Shown: positions 26,386 through 35,524, numbered from the stretch's first letter. The stretch: 64,000 nucleotides of DNA from Sporosarcina sp. FSL W8-0480 (GCF_037963765.1 NZ_CP150166.1:780001-844000), one strand, 5' to 3'. Program-made: numbers and translations. The notes: generated by a model not told the origin, from the letters alone.

Positions 26386-26409
26386 AAACCTTGACCTCCA
26401 TCAAGTTTT
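26386..26409 (-). promoter_or_regulatory. FNR-type operator upstream of the metal-ATPase operon
   Basis: AAACCTTGA and TCAAGTTTT form a 9-bp inverted repeat (one mismatch) with a 6-bp spacer, that is TTGA-N6-TCAA, the FNR half-site layout. On the minus strand TTGATG-17-TGTAAA is a possible promoter overlapping it, which would favour repression. Confidence 0.55.
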
Positions 26410-26451
26410 CGCTTTTTATAAGCGGGAAAGTGCCTTATACTGATAGTAAAT

Positions 26452-26469
26452 CGAACTCTGCGTAGTTCG
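26452..26469 (+). promoter_or_regulatory. PurBox-like palindrome upstream of purC
   Basis: CGAAC (26452-26456) and GTTCG (26465-26469) sit in a perfect AATCGAAC-N8-GTTCGATT palindrome. PurR PurBoxes in Bacillus hold the same inverted CGAAC cores. A TATACT -10 candidate is at 26436-26441, so the site would cover the transcription start. Confidence 0.45.
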
Positions 26470-26505
26470 ATTCACTACATTTTCGAACAGAGAGGAAACG
26501 TGGGC

Positions 26506-27186
26506 ATGGAGCTTGTTTATAAAGGAAAGACGAAAGACGTTTATAAATTGGAAGATGGCAATGTTTTATTGGCATTCAAAGATGATGTGACCGGGGAAGA
26601 CGGCGTGTTTGATCCGGGTGCAAATACAGTTGGTTTAACGATCGAAGGTGCAGGAAAATCAGGCTTGCGCATGACGAAATTCTTTTTCGAAAAGTTAGCA
26701 GACAAAAAAATTCCCACACATTATATCGATGCGGATATTGAGAATGCAACGATGACTGTAAAGCCGGCGACAGTATTTGGGAAAGGGCTTGAAGTCATTT
26801 GTCGTTTCCGCGCTGTTGGAAGTTTCTTACGGCGTTACGGGGCATATTGCGAAGAGGGACAACCTTTGGATGCGTTTGTTGAAGTGACGATTAAAGATGA
26901 CGACCGAAATGACCCTCCGATTACAAGAGATGCACTATCGCAGCTTGGTATATTGACGGAAGATGAGTATGAGGTTTTAGAGAAGTTGACGAAGGAAATT
27001 TCAATTGTTGTGAAAGAGGAGCTTGCAGAGAAGGGGCTTGAGCTATACGATATCAAGCTTGAATTCGGTCGTGATCCTGAAGGGAATATCATGCTGATTG
27101 ACGAAATTTCTGGGGGCAATATGCGTGTGTACAAAGATGGAGTATACATTGCACCACTCGATCTTGAGAAGTTAATGTTGGCTTAA
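26506..27186 (+). CDS. purC: Phosphoribosylaminoimidazole-succinocarboxamide synthase (SAICAR synthase)
   Basis: A 226-aa enzyme joining CAIR and aspartate with ATP in purine synthesis. Family signatures: [20 protein letters not shown] (nucleotide loop), [12 protein letters not shown], and VLIDEIS-type [17 protein letters not shown] near the end. The Sporosarcina/Clostridium-type variant has [11 protein letters not shown] early on. The start may be ATG 26506 or GTG 26500. It stands alone rather than in the pur operon and carries its own PurBox-like site, so it may be an extra or relocated copy. Confidence 0.93.
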   Translation: MELVYKGKTKDVYKLEDGNVLLAFKDDVTGEDGVFDPGANTVGLTIEGAGKSGLRMTKFFFEKLADKKIPTHYIDADIENATMTVKPATVFGKGLEVICRFRAVGSFLRRYGAYCEEGQPLDAFVEVTIKDDDRNDPPITRDALSQLGILTEDEYEVLEKLTKEISIVVKEELAEKGLELYDIKLEFGRDPEGNIMLIDEISGGNMRVYKDGVYIAPLDLEKLMLA

Positions 27187-27194
27187 TTAAAAGG

Positions 27195-27238
27195 AACCGC
27201 CGTTCATTCCAATGTTTGGAGTGAACGGCGGTTTTATT
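27195..27238 (+). terminator. Rho-independent terminator
   Basis: AACCGCCGTTCATTCC pairs with GGAGTGAACGGCGGTT, then TTATT. Confidence 0.85.
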
Positions 27239-27351
27239 ACTTTAAGACATGATTATAAATGAAACTTAAAGCGTAACGGGAAAAGTTTCCATACATATTA
27301 TCTCTTCAGTTGGGCATGCTTGGCAGGAGTATATGCGAAGGAGAGATTTAT

Positions 27352-27909
27352 ATGAAGAGAAAAGCGGTAATCTTATTACTTATGAGCGCCATCCTTGTAG
27401 TAGGGGGATGTGCGAAGACGAAGAAAGCACTGCCTGTGAGCGGGGATAAGATGGAGGCCATCGTAGCTCCTCTGTTGAATACAGCAGGAAATAAAATCGG
27501 TGAAGTGACATTAGTACAGGAAACGGCAGGGGTAATGATCAAGGTGGAAGCGGAAGGCTTGAAACCAGGGTTGCATGGTATTCATATCCATGAAACTGGG
27601 GTATGCACGGCTCCTGATTTCAAATCTGCAGGTGCTCATTTCAATCCAACAGGAAAAGAGCATGGCTTTGATAATCCGAAAGGGTTCCATTTAGGTGACT
27701 TGCCGAATATCGAAGTTCCGGAGGACGGAAAAGTGTCAAGGGAACTGACGACTGGAGACCTTACTTTGAAACCGGGAATGGAAAATTCCATCTTAGATGG
27801 GGATGGAAGTGCTCTCGTCATTCATGCGGATCCGGATGATTATAAGACGGACCCATCTGGAAACTCCGGAGATCGAGTCGCGTGCGCGGCAATTACATCG
27901 AAGAAATAA
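27352..27909 (+). CDS. Cu/Zn superoxide dismutase-family lipoprotein
   Basis: A 185-aa lipoprotein: lipobox VVGGC with Cys at about residue 20. The SOD domain is complete: Cu ligands in GIHIHETG, the bridging His in GAHFNP, Zn ligands in the HGF...GFHLGDLP stretch and a nearby Asp, the last Cu His in LVIHADPDDY, the Cys pair (GVC, RVAC) and the guide Arg in GDRVACA. Unlike B. subtilis YojM, which lacks a Cu ligand, all ligands seem present, so it is probably active against extracellular superoxide. AAGGAGAG precedes the ATG. Confidence 0.88.
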   Translation: MKRKAVILLLMSAILVVGGCAKTKKALPVSGDKMEAIVAPLLNTAGNKIGEVTLVQETAGVMIKVEAEGLKPGLHGIHIHETGVCTAPDFKSAGAHFNPTGKEHGFDNPKGFHLGDLPNIEVPEDGKVSRELTTGDLTLKPGMENSILDGDGSALVIHADPDDYKTDPSGNSGDRVACAAITSKK

Positions 27910-27912
27910 TGG

Positions 27913-27942
27913 AAACCGGCCCGAGATAGGGCCGGTTTATTC
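27913..27942. terminator. Rho-independent terminator
   Basis: AAACCGGCCC pairs perfectly with GGGCCGGTTT around GAGATA; it separates convergent genes. Confidence 0.8.
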
Positions 27943-29080
27943 ACGGTTTTAAGATCACTTTTATGCATTCATCTTCATGCTCGTAAAAATGATGATAAGC
28001 GGCTGCTGCTTCCTCAATCGGGACAACATGCGAAATGATTTCCGTAGGGTTGAACTCGCCTCTCACAATCTTGTCAAACAGTGTCGGCATATAATGGATA
28101 ACTGGAGCTTGCCCCATCTTAAGCGTAATGTTTCGCTCAAACAGATTCCCAAGCGGAAACATGTTATATAGGGATCCATAGACACCCGTTAGTTGGATCG
28201 TTCCAAACTTGCGAACAGCTTGGTAACCGATTTCAAATGCACTTAACGTTCCACCTTGCACCTTCATCATCTGCCCGATTTTCTCAGCAATATTTTTCTT
28301 TCCGTCCATCCCGACACAGTCAATGACAATGTCAACACCGCCGCTCGTCAACTCTTTAATATGTGCACCCATATTGTCATAGTCGTTGAAATTAAAGGCT
28401 TCGACTTTATTCATCCTTACGGCATGCCTCAAACGATAAGGCACATGGTCAATCGCCATCACTCGTTTCGCGCCTTTCATCCAAGCAAATTTCTGCGCCA
28501 TCAGTCCCACGGGTCCACAACCAAGAACCATAACCGTATCACCTTTTTTTACACCTGCGTTTTCTACACTCCAGTAGGCGGTTGGCAGGACGTCTGATAG
28601 AAACAACAATGCTTCATCTGGAAGTTCACAAGATTCGGGGACGACAAACGGTGTGAAATTGCCATAAGGGACACGTAGATACTCCGCTTGCCCACCAGGA
28701 TAGTCCCCGTAGCGTTCGGTGAAACCGAAATAACCGCCGGTATCCATATGCGGGGTTCGGTTGGAATTATCGCATTGGCTCTCCATCTCGTGCTCACAGT
28801 AAAAACATTGCCCACAGGATATATTGAATGGAATGATGACTCGATCGCCTTTCTTCACCTTCGTCACATTCGGACCAACTTCTTCGACGATTCCCATCGG
28901 CTCATGGCCAATCACATAATCCTTATACGTGGGCAAAGTACCCAAATAGATATGCAAATCGGAACCGCAAATGGCTGTGGATGTAATCTTAACAATAATA
29001 TCATCAGGTTTTTCGATTTTAGGTGCCTGAACCTTCTTCACCTGTATATCTTTTACACCTTGAAATGTTACAGCTTTCAT
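27941..29080 (-). CDS. Zinc-dependent alcohol dehydrogenase (formaldehyde-dehydrogenase-like MDR)
   Basis: A 379-aa medium-chain dehydrogenase. Catalytic Zn ligands lie in ICGSDLH (Cys) and IGHEPMG (His-Glu). The structural Zn site is the four-Cys CGQCFYCEHEMESQC. The Rossmann motif is VLGCGPVGLMAQ with an acidic AIDH after it, so NAD is the likely cofactor. The ~20-residue insert around GGYFGFTERYG is shared with glutathione-independent formaldehyde dehydrogenases and B. subtilis AdhB. The substrate is uncertain. It has its own promoter region. Confidence 0.87.
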   Translation of the reverse strand: MKAVTFQGVKDIQVKKVQAPKIEKPDDIIVKITSTAICGSDLHIYLGTLPTYKDYVIGHEPMGIVEEVGPNVTKVKKGDRVIIPFNISCGQCFYCEHEMESQCDNSNRTPHMDTGGYFGFTERYGDYPGGQAEYLRVPYGNFTPFVVPESCELPDEALLFLSDVLPTAYWSVENAGVKKGDTVMVLGCGPVGLMAQKFAWMKGAKRVMAIDHVPYRLRHAVRMNKVEAFNFNDYDNMGAHIKELTSGGVDIVIDCVGMDGKKNIAEKIGQMMKVQGGTLSAFEIGYQAVRKFGTIQLTGVYGSLYNMFPLGNLFERNITLKMGQAPVIHYMPTLFDKIVRGEFNPTEIISHVVPIEEAAAAYHHFYEHEDECIKVILKP

Positions 29081-29144
29081 ACAAACTCCTCCTTATCTGT
29101 CCATCATATATTTCCCTGAATGGACAGAAATAGTCGTAGAGGAA

Positions 29145-30275
29145 TTATTTCAAAAAGAAATTCTCCGTATAATACGGCTGTGATTGTTCATTAAATGCAA
29201 CACCGATGCCAAGGTGACTGTAATCATCTATTAAAATATTCTCTCTGTGACCCTTTGAATTCATCAATCCCTCATGTGCGAAGATGCTGCTCGATTGGCC
29301 GTACGCTAAATTTTCACCGGCTCTGCGGAATTTAATTTGATCCTCTTTCATCCGGTCAAAAGGAGACTGTCCTTTTAAATTTTCATGGCTGAAATAATCA
29401 TTGATCGCCATATCGAGGCTGTGCTTACGGGCTGTATCCGAAATAGCATCATCCCATCGCAAAATCGAACGGCCGTGGCGTACACGCGCAGCATTCGTCA
29501 AATCGAAAAGTTGCTGTTCAAACCCATTACGCAAGGACACGTCTCCACCTGCATACATGCCGGTCTTACGATGTTCAAGTGATGTTGTAATAAGTTGAAC
29601 TGCAGTCACCGTCGTATTCTTATGAAGATCGTAAAATACATACATATATACATCTCCGATTTTAAATAAATCCATGCCTTCATTATCCTGGAGGACGTAA
29701 ATATTCAAGCCTTTACGAATCTCCTTCAATGGTTCACCATACGCCTGGCGGACCTTTGCCTTCTCAGTACCGTACTGGATACCGGCTTTCGAAGAGATAA
29801 GGTCATCATTTGTATAGATTGCATTCACTTTCCATTTTTCATCAAAAGAAATCATGACGAAGTTTTGGTAATCCTCATGATAGGTGAACCATTCAGTGCC
29901 GTATTCATTCAGCGAATGGTTTTTCGGTTCACCAAGTTCAGCCTTCACCTGTTCTTCTGTAAAACCAATTTCTATATTGTGTATGGACATTGCTGAATGG
30001 TCAGGTGTTGCGAGGGTCGGCTTCGCAATCTTATCTGGGATCAAACGTTCCATTTCGGATGATTTTGACGAGATGAAAATGAAGAATTTATCGGCAGTGT
30101 TGAGGATGGAGTTCATGGCTGATGTGACAGATTCGCTTTCCATAACCGTTTCAATCTTTTCATCTACAGGGTTGAGAAAGGAAAGGTCGATATAGTTGGA
30201 AACAGGCGCTTCCCATAAAGGTTTTGTTAGGTAGAGCGCAACTATGAATATAATGAATAAAAAAATCTTCCTCAC
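29145..30275 (-). CDS. CAP/SCP domain secreted protein (YlbC-like)
   Basis: A 376-aa protein: membrane anchor (residues ~3-20), a linker, a CAP-associated N-terminal domain (about 90-230, IEIGFTEEQVKAELGEPK) and a C-terminal CAP domain (about 255-376). CAP signatures are LTNAARVRHG, HSLDMAINDYFSHEN and GENLAYGQ, with GHRENIL. B. subtilis YlbC has the same layout. The role is unknown; the domain is extracytoplasmic. The GTG at 30275 is chosen because AAAGGAGG lies 8 nt upstream. Confidence 0.88.
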   Translation of the reverse strand: MRKIFLFIIFIVALYLTKPLWEAPVSNYIDLSFLNPVDEKIETVMESESVTSAMNSILNTADKFFIFISSKSSEMERLIPDKIAKPTLATPDHSAMSIHNIEIGFTEEQVKAELGEPKNHSLNEYGTEWFTYHEDYQNFVMISFDEKWKVNAIYTNDDLISSKAGIQYGTEKAKVRQAYGEPLKEIRKGLNIYVLQDNEGMDLFKIGDVYMYVFYDLHKNTTVTAVQLITTSLEHRKTGMYAGGDVSLRNGFEQQLFDLTNAARVRHGRSILRWDDAISDTARKHSLDMAINDYFSHENLKGQSPFDRMKEDQIKFRRAGENLAYGQSSSIFAHEGLMNSKGHRENILIDDYSHLGIGVAFNEQSQPYYTENFFLK

Positions 30276-30404
30276 GGAAATCGCCTCCTTTCTACTATTG
30301 TACCCGCAGAAGGGGAGATAGATACAGTGTGAGCTATTCATAGTTTGAGTACTCTTGGAAAGACGGTATACTGATAGAACAAACAATGGAACGGAGCAAA
30401 GGAA

Positions 30405-31268
30405 ATGACAGTATCGAAGAAAATGCAAAGTGCGCAGCTGATTGGGATGAATGAAGGACTTTTTAATTGCCCGATATGTTCTGTTAGGATGGGAATGGTA
30501 GAGTACTCACGGCTTGTCTGTGAGAATATGCACTCTTTCGACTTGGCTAAAACAGGCTATGTCAATTTAGCTCCACAATCGCATACGACAAAATATGATA
30601 AGTCGCTTTTTGAAGCACGAGCGAAAGTGATGAGCAGCGGGTTTTTCGAACCTGTGCTGGACAAGCTAATTTCCATTGTGAAGGAACATGTCGAAGGAAT
30701 AGATCGCCCGGTGCTGTTGGATGCGGGATGTGGGGAAGGAACTCATCTATCCTCCATTCATTCACAGTTGCAAATTGAGAGTGTGGGTATTGGCATTGAT
30801 CTCGCGAAAGAAGGAATCGTTGCTGCGTCAAAGTCCTATCCGGGAATCATTTGGAGTGTAGCAGATTTGGCCGCGATGCCATTTCAAGATGAGCAGATTG
30901 ATGTGATTTTGAATGTTTTATCCCCCGCAAACTATGCGGAATTCAACCGGTTATTGGAGCGGGGTGGTATTGTTGTGAAAGTGGTGCCGGAAAGTGGATA
31001 CCTGCAGGAATTACGAAAGGCTTTCTACGGTGGTAAGCCGCACAAAGAGGAAACCGACCCAGTGGAGCGTTTCAGTGAACATTTTGATGATGTTGTGACG
31101 GATCGGATAACCTATGCATTCACGTTGCTGGAAGGGTTGCTTGCATCATTGATCCAAATGACGCCATTGACCTGGAATGCAGGGGATGAGCGGATCGGTC
31201 AAGTGCTTGCAGAGGGAATGAAAGAGATCACGATTGATTTGCGTGTGATTGTCGGTAAGCGTAGGTGA
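30405..31268 (+). CDS. rlmA: 23S rRNA (guanine-N1)-methyltransferase, RlmA family
   Basis: A 287-aa enzyme. The N-terminal zinc knuckle has CPIC, then C...H in LVCENMHSFD. A methyltransferase domain follows with LLDAGCGEGTHLSSI as the SAM loop. The FDLAKTGYVNL segment after the knuckle is typical of RlmA/TlrB. Members methylate N1 of G745 or G748 in helix 35 of 23S rRNA; some give tylosin resistance. The exact position cannot be told. GGAG lies 8 nt before the ATG. It is divergent from the CAP gene. Confidence 0.87.
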   Translation: MTVSKKMQSAQLIGMNEGLFNCPICSVRMGMVEYSRLVCENMHSFDLAKTGYVNLAPQSHTTKYDKSLFEARAKVMSSGFFEPVLDKLISIVKEHVEGIDRPVLLDAGCGEGTHLSSIHSQLQIESVGIGIDLAKEGIVAASKSYPGIIWSVADLAAMPFQDEQIDVILNVLSPANYAEFNRLLERGGIVVKVVPESGYLQELRKAFYGGKPHKEETDPVERFSEHFDDVVTDRITYAFTLLEGLLASLIQMTPLTWNAGDERIGQVLAEGMKEITIDLRVIVGKRR

Positions 31269-31296
31269 AAATAGTAAGACAAACCTAAATGGGGCT

Positions 31297-31430
31297 TGTT
31301 GATAACTTAAATGGAAGTTTATATAGAACAGAGATAATGTGGATAAGTTCCTAACACATGTTGATAACATTGTTATTAATGTTGATAATTATTTAAATAT
31401 TGTTGGTAGATTAGAGAGTGATGTTGATAA
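31297..31430. repeat. Phased word array of DnaA-box-like TGTTGATAA, 21-bp register
   Basis: TGTTGATAA starts at 31297, 31359, 31380 and 31422; TGTGGATAA, the exact reverse complement of the DnaA box TTATCCACA, is at 31338; degenerate TGTTGGTAG is at 31401. From 31338 on, steps are exactly 21 bp; 31297 is 41 bp earlier, as if one unit had decayed. It lies just after rlmA. Confidence 0.8.
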
Positions 31431-31461
31431 CTTTTAGTTTAATGGGAGGAGGAGATGGTGA

Positions 31462-31560
31462 ATGTTTGGTGGAATCAGTGCAATTCCAAGTTGGTTCTAC
31501 ATTTTAGCGATAGTGGTTGTTGTCTTTCTCGTCATTGTCATTGAGTGGAAGACTCGTTAG
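31462..31560 (+). CDS. Single-span small membrane protein (32 aa)
   Basis: A 32-aa peptide: MFGGISAIPSWFYI, then a valine-rich hydrophobic helix, and EWKTR at the C-terminus, so probably one membrane span with the tail inside. A strong ribosome site (GGGAGGAGG) lies about 10 nt upstream. It sits between the DnaA-box-like array and the next gene. Family and role are unknown. Confidence 0.6.
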   Translation: MFGGISAIPSWFYILAIVVVVFLVIVIEWKTR

Positions 31561-31652
31561 ACAGTCGGTTATAAACGTGTACTTGGCTTAACGGTGAATG
31601 AAGAATAATGTTATACTGAAAAGACATTTGAAACAGAAAGAGTGGCAAAATC

Positions 31653-32135
31653 ATGCTTACATTCGAAGAAAAACAACACATTATTGAGACGAATTTCCCT
31701 GAATTAACGCGTAAAGAAGTGTCGATGAAGCGGCTTAATTATCATTATGAGGACAGTTTGTATGAAAAGACGGTTGTTGTGCAGCATCTTCACCCGAACG
31801 GCAATGGATTCGTATACGTTGAGTGGCTTTCTAAGTATGAAACTGATGACCGAGGACTTGTCAACATTCGTGAAGCGGCAGAAGATGAGTTAATCACAAC
31901 AGTTCGCGATGCAATCCGCATGTTATCAACAGAAGAGAAGGTAGAGGAAGAAGAGCCGATTGAAGAAGTGTGGGTGAATGGTGAGGGACAGAAGTTGACG
32001 TTGCTTGAAGAGGACGGATTCTTCAATGTTTACCACGGCCCTAACTTGGAGGATGGTTTCGGAGATTACAAGGAAGCGGTTGACTATCTGAAAGAGGAGA
32101 GTTTCAGGCGTAGCAGTGGAGGTGACGCAAAGTGA
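31653..32135 (+). CDS. Hypothetical acidic protein
   Basis: A 160-aa soluble acidic protein. The N-terminal half is mixed alpha/beta with YEKTVVVQHLHPNGNGFVYV; an acidic hinge EEKVEEEEPIEE separates it from a short C-terminal domain. No family recognised. It overlaps the next small membrane gene by 4 nt (GTGA), so they are coupled. Confidence 0.7.
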   Translation: MLTFEEKQHIIETNFPELTRKEVSMKRLNYHYEDSLYEKTVVVQHLHPNGNGFVYVEWLSKYETDDRGLVNIREAAEDELITTVRDAIRMLSTEEKVEEEEPIEEVWVNGEGQKLTLLEEDGFFNVYHGPNLEDGFGDYKEAVDYLKEESFRRSSGGDAK

Positions 32136-32269
32136 AGGGGAGGACGCTCGTCATCGGGCTCGTTGCATTCGTTTTAATTATAGTTGCTGTGATCTACTTT
32201 GCCATGACAGCACAGTTTGAAAAGGATCGACAGGAAGGACCGCAAGTGGAGATGACTGAAAAAAATTAA
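32132..32269 (+). CDS. Small membrane protein (45 aa)
   Basis: A 45-aa protein starting with GTG inside the stop of the preceding gene. Residues 5-24 are a hydrophobic helix; the tail EKDRQEGPQVEMTEKN is polar. GGAGGTGACG precedes the start. It may anchor or partner the coupled acidic protein. Function unknown. Confidence 0.65.
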   Translation: MKGRTLVIGLVAFVLIIVAVIYFAMTAQFEKDRQEGPQVEMTEKN

Positions 32270-32315
32270 AAGCCGCCTGGAAAATGAGAATTCATTGTCC
32301 AGGCAGCTTTTTTTA
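32270..32315 (+). terminator. Rho-independent terminator
   Basis: AGC.GCCTGG pairs with CCAGGC.GCT, followed by seven T. Confidence 0.8.
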
Positions 32316-32320
32316 TTCAT

Positions 32321-34450
32321 TCAATGCCAATTTCCAGCTTTATATTCACCTTTTCTAAAAGGCATCCACCAGTTCCACTTACCAAACAGCTTCATCAAAC
32401 TTGGAACAAGTAGCAGGCGAATGATTGTCGCGTCAATTGCGACCGCGATTGCGATGCCGACTCCTATCTGCTTCACGGGCATGACGTCCGTAAATGCAAA
32501 AGCACCAGTTAAAACAATCATGATCAAAGCGGCAGACGTGATGATTTTGCTTGTCGTCGCAAGTCCCTCAACCGTCGAATGATCATTATCGAATGTCTTC
32601 GCATACTCCTCCTGCATACGCGAAATGAGAAACACTTCATAGTCCATGCTTAAACCAAAAACAAGACTGAATACAATAACTGGAATGATAAGAGCAATCG
32701 TACCCGGATGCAATCCGAAATGACCGTATTGGAAAATGTAAACGAGAATACCGAATGTAGCGGAAAGCCCGACAATATTCATCAAAATTGCTTTCAACGG
32801 AATCAGGATTGAGCGAAACGCAATCATGAGGATGATAAACGTCGATCCAAGGATGATTAATAATGCAAGGCCGATATTGTCGAAAATCTCATCGAAGATT
32901 TCCTGATTGAACTTCGGTTGACCGCCGACAAGTAGATTCCAATCGGTTTGATCTGACCAATCCCTTGCCCATTGCTGTGCTTCATCGGATGTTCCTCTTG
33001 CTTGAAGTGTCACGGGAATCAATAGTTGGTCGTCTTTAATGAATGAAGCTAAAAGTGGTTCAAGCTGCGCCTTCATTTCAGGAATTTGCATTGCCTGCTC
33101 CCACTCTTTTGGTGATCCTACTCCACTTGCGGTGAAAATAGTTGTCAATCCATCCACTAATGGGTCGCTGGATAAGTCCTCTTCCAATTCCTTCATCGCT
33201 TTCAAACCGTCTGTATCAGACCAACCTCCCGAACGTTCCGCAATGATATACACATTCGACTGGTCACCAAGTCCAAAAGTGTCGTCCATTAACTCGTAAG
33301 ATGCCCGTGTATCATACGAAGCGGGCAATGAATCAATTTGAGGAATTGCCAAATCCATATTTTTCACGGGAACAACAGCGATGCCCAACAAAATGAGAGC
33401 ACCTATTGTAATAAGAATTGGACGTTTAATAACCCCATTAGCGAACTGCCGCCAACGGTCTGAACCGTTCTCTTTTACTTTCAGCACACGCCCTTTGTTC
33501 AAACGATCGCCAAGGACAATTAAAATCGATGGCAATAATGTAACCGAGCTAAGTACAGCCATGCCAACGACAATCATGCCGCCAAGTGCGATGTTCTGAA
33601 AAATTTCCACTCTTATGACGAACATCGCACCAAGGCCGATAAATACACAAAATGCTGAAAAAATGACAGATCGGCCAGCTGTACGGATTGTCGTCTCGCA
33701 AGCTTCAAGTACACTGCTCTTCAACCGTTCTTCACGGTAACGGCTGATGAAAAGTAATGAAAAATCGATACTTAAAGCAAGTCCCAACATGGGCACGATA
33801 TTCAGTACAAAAATCGACAAATCTGTTTGACCGCCAACCAATGCCATAACGCCAAAAGCGGAAATGACTGTGGCGACACCTACGAGTAATGGCACCACAG
33901 AAGCTACTATTGACCCGAAGGCGAGTAAGAGAATAATGATGGCGATAGGTAATCCAATCGCCTCAGCTTTCATCAAATCCCGTTGGCTTGCGCTATTGAT
34001 ATCCTTAGTGATAGCGGATTGACCTGTTAACACTATCCCTTTTTCATCCCCGATAGCATCTCGAATTTCGGTTACGACACCGGACATATCTTTTCCATTC
34101 TTTTCGAAATGAAGCATTGCGTACGACACATCATTCGTATATTGCTTTTCATGATCAAGCGGAGAAACAATTTCCGAAACTATTCCAAGATCCTCAATCT
34201 TTGCTAATGTTGACGAAATCGTTGCATCATTCACCTTATCGAATACGACAAACATCGTTTCAGCGGGTAAATCAAATTTCTCGGATGCGATTTTCATAAC
34301 TTGTTCATGTTCAGCATCCATTCTGAAGCCGTCTCCTGCTAGTAAACTCGGCAAGCGAACGGCGAAAATAGCCATGGTAATAAATAGTGCAATCCACCCT
34401 ATAATAATCGCTTTATAACTTGTTGTAACAAAGCGTGCTAGTGTGCGCAT
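32321..34450 (-). CDS. MMPL/RND family transporter (YdfJ-like)
   Basis: A 709-aa exporter with two repeats, each of one membrane helix, an extracytoplasmic loop and five more helices (12 in all). MMPL hallmarks are the Asp-bearing IDFSLLFISRYREE of the first half and the GLSMDYEVFLISRMQEEY of the second; the paired Asp residues carry the proton path. Members export lipids or drugs. The substrate is unknown. GGGAGG precedes the start. Upstream is the large GCTCAAG array; downstream is the terminator at 32.3 kb. Confidence 0.9.
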   Translation of the reverse strand: MRTLARFVTTSYKAIIIGWIALFITMAIFAVRLPSLLAGDGFRMDAEHEQVMKIASEKFDLPAETMFVVFDKVNDATISSTLAKIEDLGIVSEIVSPLDHEKQYTNDVSYAMLHFEKNGKDMSGVVTEIRDAIGDEKGIVLTGQSAITKDINSASQRDLMKAEAIGLPIAIIILLLAFGSIVASVVPLLVGVATVISAFGVMALVGGQTDLSIFVLNIVPMLGLALSIDFSLLFISRYREERLKSSVLEACETTIRTAGRSVIFSAFCVFIGLGAMFVIRVEIFQNIALGGMIVVGMAVLSSVTLLPSILIVLGDRLNKGRVLKVKENGSDRWRQFANGVIKRPILITIGALILLGIAVVPVKNMDLAIPQIDSLPASYDTRASYELMDDTFGLGDQSNVYIIAERSGGWSDTDGLKAMKELEEDLSSDPLVDGLTTIFTASGVGSPKEWEQAMQIPEMKAQLEPLLASFIKDDQLLIPVTLQARGTSDEAQQWARDWSDQTDWNLLVGGQPKFNQEIFDEIFDNIGLALLIILGSTFIILMIAFRSILIPLKAILMNIVGLSATFGILVYIFQYGHFGLHPGTIALIIPVIVFSLVFGLSMDYEVFLISRMQEEYAKTFDNDHSTVEGLATTSKIITSAALIMIVLTGAFAFTDVMPVKQIGVGIAIAVAIDATIIRLLLVPSLMKLFGKWNWWMPFRKGEYKAGNWH

Positions 34451-34529
34451 AACATCGTCCTCCCAATAAATTATCTCTCTATGTTCCTATCATAACGGAA
34501 GTGGGAAAAGATGTCTTATTTAGAGGTGT

Positions 34530-35455
34530 ACTCAAGCAAGTGGCAAACCGCTCAAGCACCGCCATTCGCGCTCAAGCAAGTTGCAATAGCGTTCAAGATC
34601 CACCCTTCGCGCTCAAGCGAGTGGCAATATCGCTCAAGATCCGCCCTTCGCGCTCAAGCAAGTGGCAATATCGCTCAAGATTCACCATTCGCGCTCAAGC
34701 AAGTAGCAATATCGCTCAAGATTCGCCATCCGCGCTCAAGCAAGTGGCGACATCGCTCAAGCATCGCCATTCGCGCTCAAGCAAGTGGCAACATCGCTCA
34801 AGATCCGCCATTCTCGCTCAAGCAAGCTGCAAACCGCTCAAGCACCGCCATCCGCGCTCAAGCAAGTGGCAATATCGCTCAAGATTCACCATCCGCGCTC
34901 AAGCAAGTGGCAATATCGCTCAAGCACCGCCATCCGCGCTCAAGCAAGCGGCAATACCGCTCAAGATCTACCCTTCGCGCTCAAGCAAGTGGCAATATCG
35001 CTCAAGATCCACCATTCTCGCTCAAGCAAGCTGCAAACCGCTCAAGCACCGCCATCCGCGCTCAAGCAAGTGGCAATATCGCTCAAGATTCACCATCCGC
35101 GCTCAAGCAAGTGGCAATATCGCTCAAGATTCGCCCTTCTCGCTCAAGCAAGTGGCAATATCGCTCAAGAATCACCATCCGCGCTCAAGCACCGACATTC
35201 GCGCTCAAGCAAGCGGCAATATCGCTCAAGATTCACCATTCTCGCTCAAGCAAGCTGCAAACCGCTCAAGCACCGCCATTCGCGCTCAAGCAAGTGGCAA
35301 TATCGCTCAAGATCCACCATTCTCGCTCAAGCAAGCTGCAAACCGCTCAAGCACCGCCATTCGCGCTCAAGCAAGTGGCAATATCGCTCAAGATTCGCCA
35401 TTCGCGCTCAAGCAAGCGGCAATATCGCTCAAGCACCACCATTCGTGCTCAACTA
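34530..35455. repeat. Large phased word array, GCTCAAG, 41-bp dimer period, about 45 half-units
   Basis: About 0.92 kb of near-continuous repeats. GCTCAAG recurs at alternating 20- and 21-bp steps (for example 34550, 34570, 34611, 34632, 34652, 34673), giving a 41-bp dimer. One tail is CAAGTGGCAATATC-like, the other ATTCGCCATTCGC-like, with scattered substitutions. Because 41 is not a multiple of three and no stop falls in the unit, long open frames arise in all three forward frames. These are not genes. Confidence 0.92.
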
Positions 35456-35491
35456 ACTCCAATACAAATCAAAATATGCTGCAAAATAACG

Positions 35492-35524
35492 AAAAAAACC
35501 ACTCCCCGAAGAGAGTGGTTTTGA
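35492..35524 (-). terminator. Terminator of the cold-shock gene
   Basis: On the minus strand AAAACCACTC pairs with GAGTGGTTTT and is followed by a T run. Confidence 0.8.

Noticed and set aside
31297-31430. Chromosome origin (oriC)
   Set aside because: No dnaA, dnaN or AT-rich unwinding element is adjacent; the cluster fits the phased-array class.
34530-35455. CRISPR array
   Set aside because: The unit is only 20-21 bp, with no unique spacers of normal length and no cas genes nearby.
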